From: Shewanella decolorationis S12 | Lineage (GTDB): Bacteria > Pseudomonadota > Gammaproteobacteria > Enterobacterales > Shewanellaceae | DNA length: 64,000 bases | Direction: 5' to 3' | NCBI RefSeq assembly: GCF_000485795.1 | Contig: NZ_AXZL01000076.1 | Span: 495,895-559,894, forward strand | Shown: positions 27,438 through 36,707 of the stretch, one piece after another | How the letters are laid out: each line of letters opens with the position of its first letter | Position numbering within the stretch: the first letter of the stretch is position 1 | Made by a program: the position numbers and the translations under genes | The notes under the pieces: model-generated | The model's database searches: none | What the model was told of the DNA's origin: nothing | Seen by the model: only the letters and a program-made list of their open reading frames with translations

Positions 27438-27785
27438 ATGCCTAATGCCATTATCCACAGCATTGAAACGCCCGAGCAACTGGATGCCATACTAAAGCAA
27501 TATCCAGCGGTATTACTCTTATTCGGTGCGCCAAGTTGTGGCGTGTGTCAGGCGCTTAAACCGCAAATCGCCACTTTGCTAGCCAAGGATTTCCCGAGGA
27601 TGCAGCTCGCCTATATCGATTGTGAGGCGCAAGTCGAGCTTGCCGCGAGATACCAGGTTTTTAGTCTGCCCGTTGTAGAAACAATATTTTATGGCAAAAG
27701 CTTTGCGCGCTTTTCGAAGGTGTTTTCCCTTGGCGATCTCAAAGGAGCGATTGCCCGCCCCTATGAATTACTGAATGCAGAATAA
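27438..27785 (+). CDS. thioredoxin-fold protein
   Basis: A 115-residue thioredoxin-like protein with active site APSCGVCQALKP near residue 33 and cis-Pro loop VFSLPVVETIF near residue 75. It has no signal peptide, so it is cytoplasmic. The variant CGVC active site suggests a disulfide reductase or metal-handling role rather than classical thioredoxin (CGPC). No partner gene is clear. It lies 38 bp after the short membrane protein. Confidence 0.85.
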   Translation: MPNAIIHSIETPEQLDAILKQYPAVLLLFGAPSCGVCQALKPQIATLLAKDFPRMQLAYIDCEAQVELAARYQVFSLPVVETIFYGKSFARFSKVFSLGDLKGAIARPYELLNAE

Positions 27786-27865
27786 CTGTCACCAAGTAAT
27801 AAAGAATCCTACTGAAAAGCCAGCGATCACATCTGTGTACAGCCTTTTCTAAAAGGTCAAAACAT

Positions 27866-27960
27866 TGGATAAAACATGGACACCCTGGATAAAACATGGA
27901 CACCCAACCTTAAACCCAAAACATGGACACCCAACCTTAATAGCGAGGTAGCTAACCTCC
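27866..27960. repeat. direct and inverted repeats upstream of the transposase gene
   Basis: Unit TGGATAAAACATGGACACCC is repeated exactly at 27866-27885 and 27886-27905. A 23-base stretch starting AAAACATGGACACCC recurs at 27891-27913 and 27918-27940. A GAGGT / ACCTC hairpin lies at 27945-27959, and an ATGCTT/AAGCAT pair at 27965-27981. These resemble the REP-like hairpins that accompany RAYT transposases. Confidence 0.7.
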
Positions 27961-27998
27961 GACTATGCTTTGGTTAAGCATTAAACATGGAGGTTTGT

Positions 27999-28976
27999 AT
28001 GCCGCGCCCTCGCAGAACCCAGATAAGCCTTGAAGACACGCCCTATTACCATTGCTGTAGCCGCGTGGTTCGGCGGGCATTTTTATGTGGTGATGACAGT
28101 TACTCGGGTAAAAACTATGACCATCGCCGTGGTTGGGTAGAGTCATTATTGTTTGAACTTGCAGCTGTTTTTGCTATTGATGTGGCCGCGTTTGCGGTGA
28201 TGTCGAATCATCTGCATCTGGTGCTGCGAGTCGATATCGAGACGGCAAATCGTTGGACTGACCGCGAAGTGCTTGAGCAATGGCATAAGTTGTTTAAAGG
28301 CGATGAATTAACGCATAAATTCGTGAAAGGTGAGTTGGTTGAAGCTCATCAGGTCAACAGATTAAAGCATTCAATTGCCCTTTATCGTAGTCGTTTGTGT
28401 GATATTTCATGGTTTATGCGCTGTCTGAATGAACCGATTGCAAGGCAAGCAAATCAAGAGGATAACTGTACAGGTCATTTCTGGGAGGGGCGATTCAAAT
28501 CGCAAGCCCTACTCGATGAAGCTGCGGTATTAGCCTGTATGACTTACGTCGATTTAAATCCGATTAGAGCGCAACTTGCTGATACACCAGAACAATCCGA
28601 CCATACCAGTATTCAACTGCGTATTCGGGCCGCATTAAAAGGTGAGCAGCCAAGCAATCTCCTGCCTTTTATTGGTAGCGAGTGCGACAACCAACCCAAT
28701 GGCATTGCGTTTTCATTAAAAGATTACCTTCAGTTGGTGGATGATACGGGCCGAATTATTCGCAATGATAAACGTGGATACATCAGTGAAAATAGCGCCA
28801 AGATACTGACAAGATTAAATATTCCCCATGACAATTGGCTCAAGCTGACTACCGAATTTGGTAAGTTATTTCATGGCCCTGTAGGCACTCTGCAAGAACT
28901 GACCGATTATTGCGAACATCTCGAAAAGCGACGACGGCACTTTGCATCAAGCTGCCAGCACTTGCGCTGCAACTGA
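27999..28976 (+). CDS. REP-associated tyrosine transposase (Y1, IS200/IS605-like)
   Basis: A 325-residue protein starting at the ATG at 27999 with GGAGG upstream (MPRPRRTQISLEDTPYY). It has the Y1 transposase features: the HUH pair in AVMSNHLHLVLRVD (about residue 65-78) and a catalytic-Tyr region near YVDLNPIRAQL; the conserved GHFWEGRFKSQALLDE block is typical of RAYT proteins. It would nick REP-type hairpins as single-strand DNA. No second ORF or complete IS ends were recognised, so it is a stand-alone RAYT rather than a full IS. Confidence 0.85.
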   Translation: MPRPRRTQISLEDTPYYHCCSRVVRRAFLCGDDSYSGKNYDHRRGWVESLLFELAAVFAIDVAAFAVMSNHLHLVLRVDIETANRWTDREVLEQWHKLFKGDELTHKFVKGELVEAHQVNRLKHSIALYRSRLCDISWFMRCLNEPIARQANQEDNCTGHFWEGRFKSQALLDEAAVLACMTYVDLNPIRAQLADTPEQSDHTSIQLRIRAALKGEQPSNLLPFIGSECDNQPNGIAFSLKDYLQLVDDTGRIIRNDKRGYISENSAKILTRLNIPHDNWLKLTTEFGKLFHGPVGTLQELTDYCEHLEKRRRHFASSCQHLRCN

Positions 28977-29235
28977 CAACGACTTATATCACTTCAAATG
29001 CCCCATCCAGAACCACTATGGGCCAATTTACCTCGTCTGAAATACCCCATTTTTAAAGGAATTAGCGCAATTTATTGTCTTACATGCAGTCCCTACGACG
29101 TTGATGACTCCCACTCAAATCATTTTAGCTCGTACAAGTTGTAGACAAACCTAAAGTGCATTATGTTGTTGATTTAAAATGGGTGGCCAGATTTAAGTAA
29201 AATCAAGGTTAGCGGAGCACTTAGTCAAAAATGGT
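28977..29235. other. noncoding sequence after the transposase
   Basis: About 260 bp with no gene supported. It separates the RAYT from the attC-like site and may be remnant of a cassette or of the insertion. Confidence 0.35.
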
Positions 29236-29293
29236 GTATAACACATCGCCCTGCGGGCTGGACGCGCTAACGCGCCGCTGCTTGACGTTAGCC
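29236..29293. mobile_element. lone attC-like site (integron cassette recombination site)
   Basis: A 58-bp sequence starts with TATAAC (29237-29242) and ends in GTTAGCC (29287-29293), like the inverse-core and core boxes of attC sites. Between them lies an imperfectly palindromic GC-rich block (including GACGCG/CGCGCC and CTGCGGGC/GCTGCTTG). The length matches the minimum attC length. No integrase is in the window, so it would be a relict; the arms are imperfect and this is a candidate only. Confidence 0.4.
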
Positions 29294-29383
29294 CATAGAA
29301 ATTTTCATCCGAAAATGACGAGTTAGAGTTAATAACCTAACTCATTTATGTCCATTTCCTTTTCACCTAAACAAATTACGCGC

Positions 29384-29416
29384 AATAAAAAACCAGCACT
29401 TGGCTGGTTTTTTATT
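29384..29416 (-). terminator. terminator of the mla-ibaG-murA operon
   Basis: AAAACCAGC / GCTGGTTTT stem with a 5-base loop; on the minus strand followed by a run of T. It lies just past murA. Confidence 0.88.
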
Positions 29417-29438
29417 AGGAGCTAGTTCTAAGCAAATG

Positions 29439-30698
29439 TTATTGCACACGCTCTACATGCGCGCCCAACCCTTGGAACTTCTGCTCGATATGCTCATAGC
29501 CGCGATCTAAGTGATAGATGCGATCGACAATGGTTTTACCATCGGCGACTAAGCCTGCAATCACCAAGCTTGCCGACGCACGTAAATCGGTCGCCATTAC
29601 CTGTGCACCACTCAAAGACTCAATGCCTTGAATAATACAGGTATTGCCTTCAAGCTCCATGTTCGCGCCCATACGGATAAGTTCTGGCACGTGCATAAAG
29701 CGGTTTTCGAAGATGGTTTCGGTAATGGTCGCCGTGCCCTGGGCTAATACGTTGAGCACGCAGAACTGCGCCTGCATATCGGTTGGAAAACCTGGGTATG
29801 GTGCCGTCTTGATATTTACCGCTTTTGGACGCTTACCTTCCATATCGAGCTCAATCCAATCTTCACCTGTAGTGATCTTGGCGCCCGCATCTTCAAGTTT
29901 CGCGATAACAGACTCTAACGAAGCAGGATCGGCCTTTAAGCAACGGATACGACCACGGGTCACAGCGGCAGCAACAAGGAAGGAACCGGTTTCGATACGG
30001 TCAGGCATCACGCGGTACTCACAGCCCTGTAGACGCTCAACGCCTTGAATACGCAGAGTAGCACTGCCAACACCTGTGATCTTTGCGCCCATGGCAATCA
30101 AACAGTTCGCCAAGTCAATCACTTCTGGTTCACGGGCCGCGTTTTCAATCACGGTTTCGCCATCGGCAAGTGCCGCGGCCATCAATAGGTTTTCGGTCGC
30201 GCCTACGCTCACCATGTCCATAAAAATATGGGCACCCTTTAAGCGACCATCGACACGGGCCTTGATATAACCTTCTTTCACTTCAATCTTGGCACCCATC
30301 ATTTCGAGGCCATGTAAGTGAAGATTTACTGGACGGGCACCAATGGCACAGCCTCCGGGCAATGACACATCTGCGGTGCCATAACGGGCTAATAACGGCC
30401 CAAGGATCAGAATCGAGGCACGCATGGTCTTAACTAAATCGTAAGGTGCACAGAACTCGTTAAGGTTCTTGGTCGAAATACGGATTTGACCATTGCCTAA
30501 TTCATCCACATCGGCGCCTAGGCAGCGCAGCAATTTGCAGCTGGTGCTCACATCGCGCAAATTGGGGACATTCGACACAATAAAATCAGTCTCGGCTAAC
30601 ACGCCTGCCATTAGAATCGGCAGCGCAGCGTTTTTAGCGCCGGAAATAATCACATCACCAGCAAGCGGAGGGCTTGCTTGAATCGCTAATTTATCCAC
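29439..30698 (-). CDS. murA: UDP-N-acetylglucosamine 1-carboxyvinyltransferase
   Basis: A 419-residue enzyme adding enolpyruvate to UDP-GlcNAc, the first committed step of peptidoglycan synthesis; target of fosfomycin. The catalytic Cys near residue 115 is in [15 protein letters not shown]. Also visible are the N-terminal [15 protein letters not shown], and [14 protein letters not shown] for the second half of the repeat. The protein is cytoplasmic. It lies 12 bp downstream of ibaG, as the last gene of an operon that starts with mlaF. Confidence 0.95.
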
Positions 30699-30710
30699 TT
30701 TTCCTCACTA

Positions 30711-30962
30711 CTAGCTGTTGAAAATTTTCTCGCGTTTCCATTGGGTAGGCGTGAAAGTTTTAATCGTTAATGCATGTAACTCACCGCTGGCGATATAGCT
30801 CATCAGGGGTGCATAAATGGCTTGTTGTTGTTTTACGCGGCTCATACCGTCAAAACATTCACCCACGGCAATCACTTTGTAGTGGCTGCCATCGGAGCTG
30901 GCGTGCACTTCATCAAGTGCTAACGCGTCACGTAAAATCTGTTCTATTAAACTGCATTCCAT
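30711..30962 (-). CDS. ibaG: BolA-family protein IbaG
   Basis: An 83-residue BolA/IbaG protein with DGSHYKVIAVGECFDGMSR and HALTIKTFTP, as in E. coli IbaG (YrbA). The ATG at 30962 is used, giving the family length; the upstream 18 codons are not typical. It works with monothiol glutaredoxin in iron-sulfur metabolism and acid stress. It is 16 bp after mlaB and 12 bp before murA. Confidence 0.92.
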   Translation of the reverse strand: MECSLIEQILRDALALDEVHASSDGSHYKVIAVGECFDGMSRVKQQQAIYAPLMSYIASGELHALTIKTFTPTQWKREKIFNS

Positions 30963-30978
30963 GAAATTCGTTACCTTT

Positions 30979-31263
30979 TCAATTCGCTTCTTCGGTGAAG
31001 AAGGACTGTAAATCATATAAGTCGATTAATTTTTTTAGCTGATCCGATGCTGAGCACAACTGCAGTGGCGTACCGTGCTGACGCACTAACGCCAGCAAAA
31101 ATGCCACGCCAGCACTGTCACTGTACTCCAGCTCAGTGAGCGACAACATTTGGGTATCTTGGCTTAACAAGCTTTGCCTTTGCGGCCAAAGTGCGACCAC
31201 TTGCTCCTGTGATAAACGCCCTTTGAGGTGGCAAATTTTACCCTGTTGCACAAATTCAACCAC
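30979..31263 (-). CDS. mlaB: phospholipid transport STAS-domain protein MlaB
   Basis: A 94-residue cytoplasmic STAS protein with the LTELEYSDSAGVAFLLALV core containing the conserved DSAG loop. It binds and stabilises the MlaF-MlaE complex. It lies 5 bp after mlaC and immediately before ibaG, in the standard Mla operon order. The start is taken at 31263 from the reading frame. Confidence 0.85.
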   Translation of the reverse strand: MVEFVQQGKICHLKGRLSQEQVVALWPQRQSLLSQDTQMLSLTELEYSDSAGVAFLLALVRQHGTPLQLCSASDQLKKLIDLYDLQSFFTEEAN

Positions 31264-31268
31264 GGCGC

Positions 31269-31922
31269 TTATTTCCCTGCTTTAGGCTTTTTAGTCACTT
31301 TGTCTTTGGTGCGCTCTTCCAGCATCTTAATCACGGCATCAATCCCCTGCTGGCGGATAAGATTCGAGATCTCAGATTGCTTAGAGGACAGCAAGCTCAC
31401 GCCTTCGGCAACTAAGTCAAACGCCTTCCAAGAGTCATCCTTAAGGCGACGCACTTTAAACAACAGCTTAATCGGCGGACGACCCGCTTCGATAATCTGT
31501 ACGTTGACATCGACAATCTTCTCATTGCTGAAATCACTACCGGGAGAAAACTCCACTTTTTGGTTAGTGTATTCGGTAAACGCTTGGGCGTAGGTTGAGA
31601 TCAAGTAACCTTCGAAGGCATCGACAAAACGATTGCGCTGATCTTCAGTCGACTCTTTTAAATACTGGCCTAACACTTTGTAAGAGGCGTATTTATAGTC
31701 GATATAAGGCATCAACTCTTCGCGCACGATCACTTTTAAATGATCCGCATCGGCGTCGATCAAGGCTTTATCTTGATGAAAGCGGTCGAAGGTTTTGTTG
31801 GCAACGGATTTCACCATGGCGTACGGGTCCATAGTGTTAATCGGTGCATCATCCGCCAGTGCGGTCGTTGCGGTAAATATCCATACTAACGGCAGTAAAA
31901 AGCGCGATAAGCGTTTAAACAT
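31269..31922 (-). CDS. mlaC: periplasmic phospholipid-binding protein MlaC
   Basis: A 217-residue protein with a signal peptide (cut near TTALADDAP) and the MlaC/Ttg2D domain, including MPYIDYKYASYKVLGQYLKE and VNVQIIEAGRPPIKLLFKVR. It shuttles phospholipids in the periplasm between the outer-membrane MlaA complex and the inner-membrane MlaFEDB complex. It follows mlaD by 11 bp. The Lys-rich C-terminus (KDKVTKKPKAGK) is not part of the core fold. Confidence 0.92.
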   Translation of the reverse strand: MFKRLSRFLLPLVWIFTATTALADDAPINTMDPYAMVKSVANKTFDRFHQDKALIDADADHLKVIVREELMPYIDYKYASYKVLGQYLKESTEDQRNRFVDAFEGYLISTYAQAFTEYTNQKVEFSPGSDFSNEKIVDVNVQIIEAGRPPIKLLFKVRRLKDDSWKAFDLVAEGVSLLSSKQSEISNLIRQQGIDAVIKMLEERTKDKVTKKPKAGK

Positions 31923-31933
31923 AGCGGTAACCC

Positions 31934-32407
31934 CTATTTATCCTTTGAACCCATACTATATAAGAACTGACCAATCAGATCTTCTAACACTAATGCGGAG
32001 CGAGTATCGTCAATCTTGTCACCATCTTTGAGCATACTCACGTCATCATCGACAAAGCCCGGTGTTAATCCGAGGAACTGCTCACCGAGTAAACCTGAAG
32101 TTAAAATAGCTAAGCTACTGGTTTCAGGGAATTTATCGAAACGCTTGTCCATCACAATCGTCACCACAGCCACCAGTTTGACTGGGTCTAAATCTATCTT
32201 ACTCACGCGACCAACCACTACGCCGCCGACCTTGACCGGAGAGCGTACCTTTAAGCCACCGATATTGGTGAAGTTGGCGGTGAGGGTATAGCTGCTGTCG
32301 CTGGTCTGCACTTCGATATTAGCGACTTTAAACACCAACACCAAAAAGGCCGCTAAGCCCGTTAAGAGAAACATACCCACTAATAATTCAATTTTTCGTG
32401 TCAACAT
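31934..32407 (-). CDS. mlaD: MCE-domain lipid-binding protein MlaD
   Basis: A 157-residue protein with one N-terminal TM helix (about 8-27) followed by an MCE domain (about 37-118; IGGLKVRSPVKVGGVVVGRV, GLLGEQFLGLTPG). The C-terminal helix tail LEDLIGQFLYSM is the lipid-contacting part of the hexameric ring. MlaD receives phospholipid from MlaC at the inner membrane. It lies 54 bp past mlaE. Confidence 0.93.
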   Translation of the reverse strand: MLTRKIELLVGMFLLTGLAAFLVLVFKVANIEVQTSDSSYTLTANFTNIGGLKVRSPVKVGGVVVGRVSKIDLDPVKLVAVVTIVMDKRFDKFPETSSLAILTSGLLGEQFLGLTPGFVDDDVSMLKDGDKIDDTRSALVLEDLIGQFLYSMGSKDK

Positions 32408-32461
32408 GCTCAGTTACCACTCTGTTAATCCGTCTATCTGTATCCTTGGCGCTGCAATCCG

Positions 32462-33247
32462 TTAGCGGCCAAACATCAGGGCTGTTAGTAAAAAGTCCAA
32501 TGCCAGTACGGCGAGGCTCGATTGCACCACGGTTGAAGTGGTTGCACGGCTGATCCCTTCCGGATTCGGCACCACTTGATAGCCGCGGTATAAGGCAATC
32601 CAAGTCACCACCACGGCAAAAACGCCGCTCTTAATCAGGCAGTTCACTATGTCTTGGCGCCATTCGACCGAGGCTTGCAGAATCGACCAGAAGGCCCCGC
32701 CATCGATGCCTTTCCATTCCACACCCACTAAATGACCACCATAAATGCCTACCGCAGTAAACATCAGCGCCAATAACGGCATGCTGATCACCCCCGCCCA
32801 AAAGCGTGGCGCAATGATTTGCCTGAGCGGGTCAATCGCCATCATCTCTAAGCTGGATAACTGCTCGGTACTCTTCATCAGACCGATTTCGGCGGTCAGC
32901 GCCGAGCCTGCGCGACCAGCAAATAATAATGCTGTGACCACAGGACCGAGTTCACGCAATAAGCTTAAGGCCACCATGGGACCTAAGCTCTCCTCGGTAC
33001 CGAAACCGACTAAGATGTTGTAGCCCTGCAGCGCCAACACCATGCCGATAAACAGGCCCGAGACCACAATAATGACCATAGATTGTACGCCGACCACATA
33101 GATTTGGCGCACTAATAATGGAAAACCTTTACGCACCCGAGGCCAGCGAAAAATCGCGCCCCAGAGCATCAGGCCCGCACGGCCAAAACCGAGCACTAAC
33201 TCGATAGCGCTGCGGCCGAGGTCGGCAATACTGTCAAATAACTTCAC
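32462..33247 (-). CDS. mlaE: phospholipid ABC transporter permease MlaE
   Basis: A 261-residue permease with about six hydrophobic segments. It carries the MlaE signature FAGRAGSALTAEIGLMKSTEQ-type region (EIGLMKSTEQLSSLEMMAID) and GLFIGMVLALQGYNILVGFG. It forms the membrane core with MlaF (ATPase), MlaD and MlaB. Its start overlaps the mlaF stop by 4 bases, so translation is coupled. Confidence 0.93.
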   Translation of the reverse strand: MKLFDSIADLGRSAIELVLGFGRAGLMLWGAIFRWPRVRKGFPLLVRQIYVVGVQSMVIIVVSGLFIGMVLALQGYNILVGFGTEESLGPMVALSLLRELGPVVTALLFAGRAGSALTAEIGLMKSTEQLSSLEMMAIDPLRQIIAPRFWAGVISMPLLALMFTAVGIYGGHLVGVEWKGIDGGAFWSILQASVEWRQDIVNCLIKSGVFAVVVTWIALYRGYQVVPNPEGISRATTSTVVQSSLAVLALDFLLTALMFGR

Positions 33248-34062
33248 TTGCCAACTCCTTTTGCCAACAATTCTTGCTGATAATCCTTTGCCGGATAGTG
33301 GAACGGCACAGGGCCGTCGGGCGCCCCTTGAATAAACTGTTTGAGCTGCGGATTATCCGCATGCTTTAACTCCTCAGGCGTGCCATGGGCAATAACTTTT
33401 TTATCTGCAACCACATACACATAATCTGCAATCCCGAGCACTTCATCCACATCGTGGGACACCACAACCGAGGTTAAATTAAGAGCATCGGAAAGTTCGC
33501 GGATAAGCTTAACCAGCACGCCCATAGAAATAGGGTCTTGTCCGGCAAAGGGTTCATCGTACATGACCATTTCTGGTTCAAGGGCTATAGCCCGAGCTAA
33601 GGCAGCGCGGCGCTGCATCCCACCGGATAACTCGCTGGGCATCATTTGCGCGGCGCCCCGTAGACCAACGGCCTCAAGTTTCATCAGCACGATAGTCCGA
33701 ATAATCTCTTCGGGCAGGCCTGAATGTTCACGCAGCGCAAAGGCAACGTTATCGAAGACGTTAATATCGGTGAATAATGCGCCACTTTGAAACAACATAC
33801 TCATGCGCTTGCGCAGTTCGAATAATTCGCTACGGCTCGCGGCATGCACATCCTGTCCATCGAACAACACTTGGCCGCTATCGGGCGTCAATTGGCCACC
33901 GATAAGCTTAAGCAAAGTGGTTTTACCTATACCACTGGGGCCCATAATGGCGGTGACTTTGCCCCGGGGGATAGACAGGCTAATATCTTCATATATGACA
34001 CGCTGGCCACGGCTGAAGCCCAAATGACGGATCTCAACCAACGGCGTTTGTTCTTGAGTCAT
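33244..34062 (-). CDS. mlaF: phospholipid ABC transporter ATPase MlaF
   Basis: A 272-residue ATPase: Walker A GPSGIGKTTLLKLIG, signature LSGGMQRRAALARAI, Walker B EMVMYDEPFAGQDP and H-loop VVSHDVDEV. It powers MlaFEDB, which keeps the outer-membrane outer leaflet free of misplaced phospholipids. It is the first gene of the minus-strand operon mlaFEDCB-ibaG-murA, facing kdsD with about 560 bp between them. Confidence 0.93.
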   Translation of the reverse strand: MTQEQTPLVEIRHLGFSRGQRVIYEDISLSIPRGKVTAIMGPSGIGKTTLLKLIGGQLTPDSGQVLFDGQDVHAASRSELFELRKRMSMLFQSGALFTDINVFDNVAFALREHSGLPEEIIRTIVLMKLEAVGLRGAAQMMPSELSGGMQRRAALARAIALEPEMVMYDEPFAGQDPISMGVLVKLIRELSDALNLTSVVVSHDVDEVLGIADYVYVVADKKVIAHGTPEELKHADNPQLKQFIQGAPDGPVPFHYPAKDYQQELLAKGVGK

Positions 34063-34621
34063 GCTTGATTCCGATATTTGAAAAGAGGTGGCCTACGCTT
34101 CCTGCCCAGACCAATCGAAGAGCCGCAAATTGTACGTAATTGCGCTTTAACCTACAACAGAATCGACACTATCGTCCTGCGATACTTTCAATTTGCCTCA
34201 TTTCCAGCGAGAATGCGCCCTAAGTTTTCGCTCTGTGAAGATAAAGTGTTACTTAATGTTTTCATCCTTGTTGATAAATCAGCAAGATTGTTTAGCTAAG
34301 GCTAATAAGTTAAGCGAAATCACACTGAACTAGGCAAGATAACTTAGTTCAAAAGACGTATTGAATGTCAAACTGGTTATCATGGCGACCATAACCATAA
34401 AAGTGGCAGCGCTAAAACAACCAAGACGATGATTTTGCTCAAGACATTCAATCGCTAAACAGGTTATTCTGCCCTATTGCCTCAAACCTGATTGGCAAGG
34501 GCAAACAATAAGACGCTACTCCGGTAAGAAGCCGTTAATTTTATCATCTTTATCGCGTACCAAATTGTGCTATTCCAATCCCAGACGGGGCGACAAAGAC
34601 AATGCAAGAAGAGAGATAGAC
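34063..34621. other. divergent promoter region of mlaF and kdsD
   Basis: About 560 bp without a gene. A 10-base inverted repeat (ATTGAATGTC at 34360-34369, GACATTCAAT at 34443-34452) encloses a hairpin GGTTAT / ATAACC (34375-34396), suggesting a small structured or mobile remnant. The long length is unusual for this gene pair. No promoter is assigned with confidence. Confidence 0.4.
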
Positions 34622-35599
34622 ATGGTAGACCAATCACAATTGCGCCAGTGGGGCTGTAAAGTTATCGATATAGAAAAATCGGCCCTCGACAATCTATATC
34701 AATATGTCGATTCCGTTGAATTCGCCCAAGCCTGCGAGTTAATTCTCAACTGCACCGGCAAAGTGATAGTGATGGGGATGGGAAAATCCGGCCACATTGG
34801 CAATAAAATCTCAGCCACCCTCGCCAGCACAGGTACACCTGCATTTTTTGTGCATCCTGGCGAAGCCAGTCATGGTGACCTAGGTGTGCTCTCGGATAAT
34901 GATATTATTCTTGCCATTTCAAACTCGGGTGAGTCGAGCGAAATCCTCGCGCTGATGCCGGTTATCCAACGTAAAGCCATCCCAGTAATTGCCATGACGG
35001 GCAAACCTGAGTCCACCATGGCACGTTTGGCCAAAATTCATTTATGCATTGAAGTACCAGAAGAAGCCTGTCCGCTCGGACTTGCGCCAACTTCCAGCAC
35101 CACGGCAACCTTAGTGATGGGAGATGCGATGGCGATTGCGTTGCTGCAAGCTAAAGGCTTTACTCGAGACGATTTCGCTATGTCCCATCCGGGCGGCGCC
35201 TTAGGCCGTAAGCTACTGCTAAAAGTCAGCAACGTGATGCACAGCGGCGATGATTTACCTTTGGTAAAACACGATATCTGCATCACCGATGCCCTGTACG
35301 AGATCTCCAAAAAGGGCCTTGGCATGACCGCGGTGATCGATGAACAAAACAAACTTGTGGGTATCTTTACCGACGGCGACCTGCGCCGCGTTATCGACGC
35401 CCAAGTCAACCTGCGCACCACGCCAATTGCCGATGTGATGACGCGAAACTGTGTCACAATTACTGAAAACGTCCTAGCGGCGCAGGCGTTGCAAGTGATG
35501 GATTCCAAAAATATCAACGGCCTGATAGTGATAGATAAAGACAATCATCCTGTCGGCGCGCTCAATATGCTCGATATGGTTAAAGCGGGAGTCATTTAA
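34622..35599 (+). CDS. kdsD: arabinose-5-phosphate isomerase
   Basis: A 325-residue enzyme converting ribulose 5-phosphate to arabinose 5-phosphate for Kdo. An N-terminal SIS domain (about 45-180; GMGKSGHIGNKISATLAST) and two CBS domains (about 210-325) are present. The ATG at 34622 is used; the reading upstream is not conserved. Its TAA shares one base with the kdsC ATG. Confidence 0.93.
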   Translation: MVDQSQLRQWGCKVIDIEKSALDNLYQYVDSVEFAQACELILNCTGKVIVMGMGKSGHIGNKISATLASTGTPAFFVHPGEASHGDLGVLSDNDIILAISNSGESSEILALMPVIQRKAIPVIAMTGKPESTMARLAKIHLCIEVPEEACPLGLAPTSSTTATLVMGDAMAIALLQAKGFTRDDFAMSHPGGALGRKLLLKVSNVMHSGDDLPLVKHDICITDALYEISKKGLGMTAVIDEQNKLVGIFTDGDLRRVIDAQVNLRTTPIADVMTRNCVTITENVLAAQALQVMDSKNINGLIVIDKDNHPVGALNMLDMVKAGVI

Positions 35600-36150
35600 T
35601 GCCACAGCAAGGATTTTACGGCCCTATCAGCGACGATGTTTGGCAAAGAGCGCAAAAAATTAAACTGCTAATCTGCGACGTGGACGGAGTGTTTTCCGAC
35701 GGCCGCATTTATTTGAGCAACTCAGGGGAAGAGCTCAAAGCCTTCCACACCCGCGATGGCTATGGCGTTCGTTCATTATTGACCAGTGGGTTTAATCTGG
35801 CGGTCATCACTGGCCGTCAGTCTAAAATTGTTGAAAACCGCATGACGGCTCTGGGTGTGACCCATATTTATCAGGGCGTGGATAATAAATTCGTCCCCTA
35901 TGAAGAGCTGCTGTCGCTCTACAATGTTACCCCAGAAGAAGTCGCCTATATCGGTGATGATATTGTCGACCTACCGGTAATGAATGTGGTCGGCCTTGCC
36001 GTCTGTGTTGCCGATGGTCATCCCTATGTCCGTCAACACGCCCATTTTGTGACTCACTTAAATGGTGGACATGGCGCACTCAGGGAACTCACGGATCTGC
36101 TGTTGCTGAGCCAAAATAAGTTCACTTCCGCCCATGGGATGAGCATATGA
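35599..36150 (+). CDS. kdsC: 3-deoxy-D-manno-octulosonate 8-phosphate phosphatase
   Basis: A 183-residue HAD phosphatase; the nucleophile Asp is in LLICDVDGVFSDGRIYL and the C-terminal HAD Asp pair is in YIGDDIVDLPVM. It dephosphorylates Kdo-8-P to Kdo. It overlaps kdsD by one base and lptC by 4, so this is a tight operon. It is cytoplasmic and probably tetrameric. Confidence 0.94.
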   Translation: MPQQGFYGPISDDVWQRAQKIKLLICDVDGVFSDGRIYLSNSGEELKAFHTRDGYGVRSLLTSGFNLAVITGRQSKIVENRMTALGVTHIYQGVDNKFVPYEELLSLYNVTPEEVAYIGDDIVDLPVMNVVGLAVCVADGHPYVRQHAHFVTHLNGGHGALRELTDLLLLSQNKFTSAHGMSI

Positions 36151-36707
36151 GTCGTGTGACCCTCGCCATTATCGCCTTTTTTGGTACTGCGCTGGTGCTA
36201 TATTGGCAAGTGCAGCAAAAACGTGGTGGCGATACGGATGAAAGCTTGAACGTCAGTGATAGACCCGATTACATTATCGAAGATCTGCGTAGTATTGAGT
36301 TTAATGAGCAAGGGCAAGTTAACAGTCGCGTCACGGCAAAGCACATGGAGCACTATGAGCTGAAAAACCAGACCGACTTTACTCAGCCTGTCTATCTTGT
36401 CTATCCCGACCAAGGTAAAGCAAAATGGCAGATCCGAGCCGACCAAGGTCGACTCAACAAAGATACCGGCAAGGTTGTATTAGAAAATAATGTTATTATC
36501 GATGCCATCAGCCCTGGTGAACCCATACAGACATTGTCCACCAGTTTTTTAGAACTCGATCTCAACACTATGATAATGACCTCTGACCGCATCATTTACG
36601 TCACAGGGAAAGATTTTAATATTCAAGGGCAAGGCCTTTATGCCGACCTTAACGCGCAGGAAGTGCAATTGACCAGTCAGGTAGTAGGAACCTATGAAGC
36701 AAAATAA
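36147..36707 (+). CDS. lptC: LPS export protein LptC
   Basis: A 186-residue inner-membrane protein with one N-terminal TM helix (about 5-20) and a beta-jellyroll periplasmic part (YIIEDLRSIEFNEQGQVNSR). LptC passes LPS from LptBFG to LptA. The overlap with kdsC (4 bases) and lptA (14 bases) supports coupled translation. Confidence 0.9.
   Translation: MSRVTLAIIAFFGTALVLYWQVQQKRGGDTDESLNVSDRPDYIIEDLRSIEFNEQGQVNSRVTAKHMEHYELKNQTDFTQPVYLVYPDQGKAKWQIRADQGRLNKDTGKVVLENNVIIDAISPGEPIQTLSTSFLELDLNTMIMTSDRIIYVTGKDFNIQGQGLYADLNAQEVQLTSQVVGTYEAK

Noticed and set aside
27866..27940. Possible CRISPR array from the repeated ACATGGACACCC units
   Set aside because: Only three copies, spacing not regular (20 and 27 bp) and no true spacers; fits RAYT-linked repeats.
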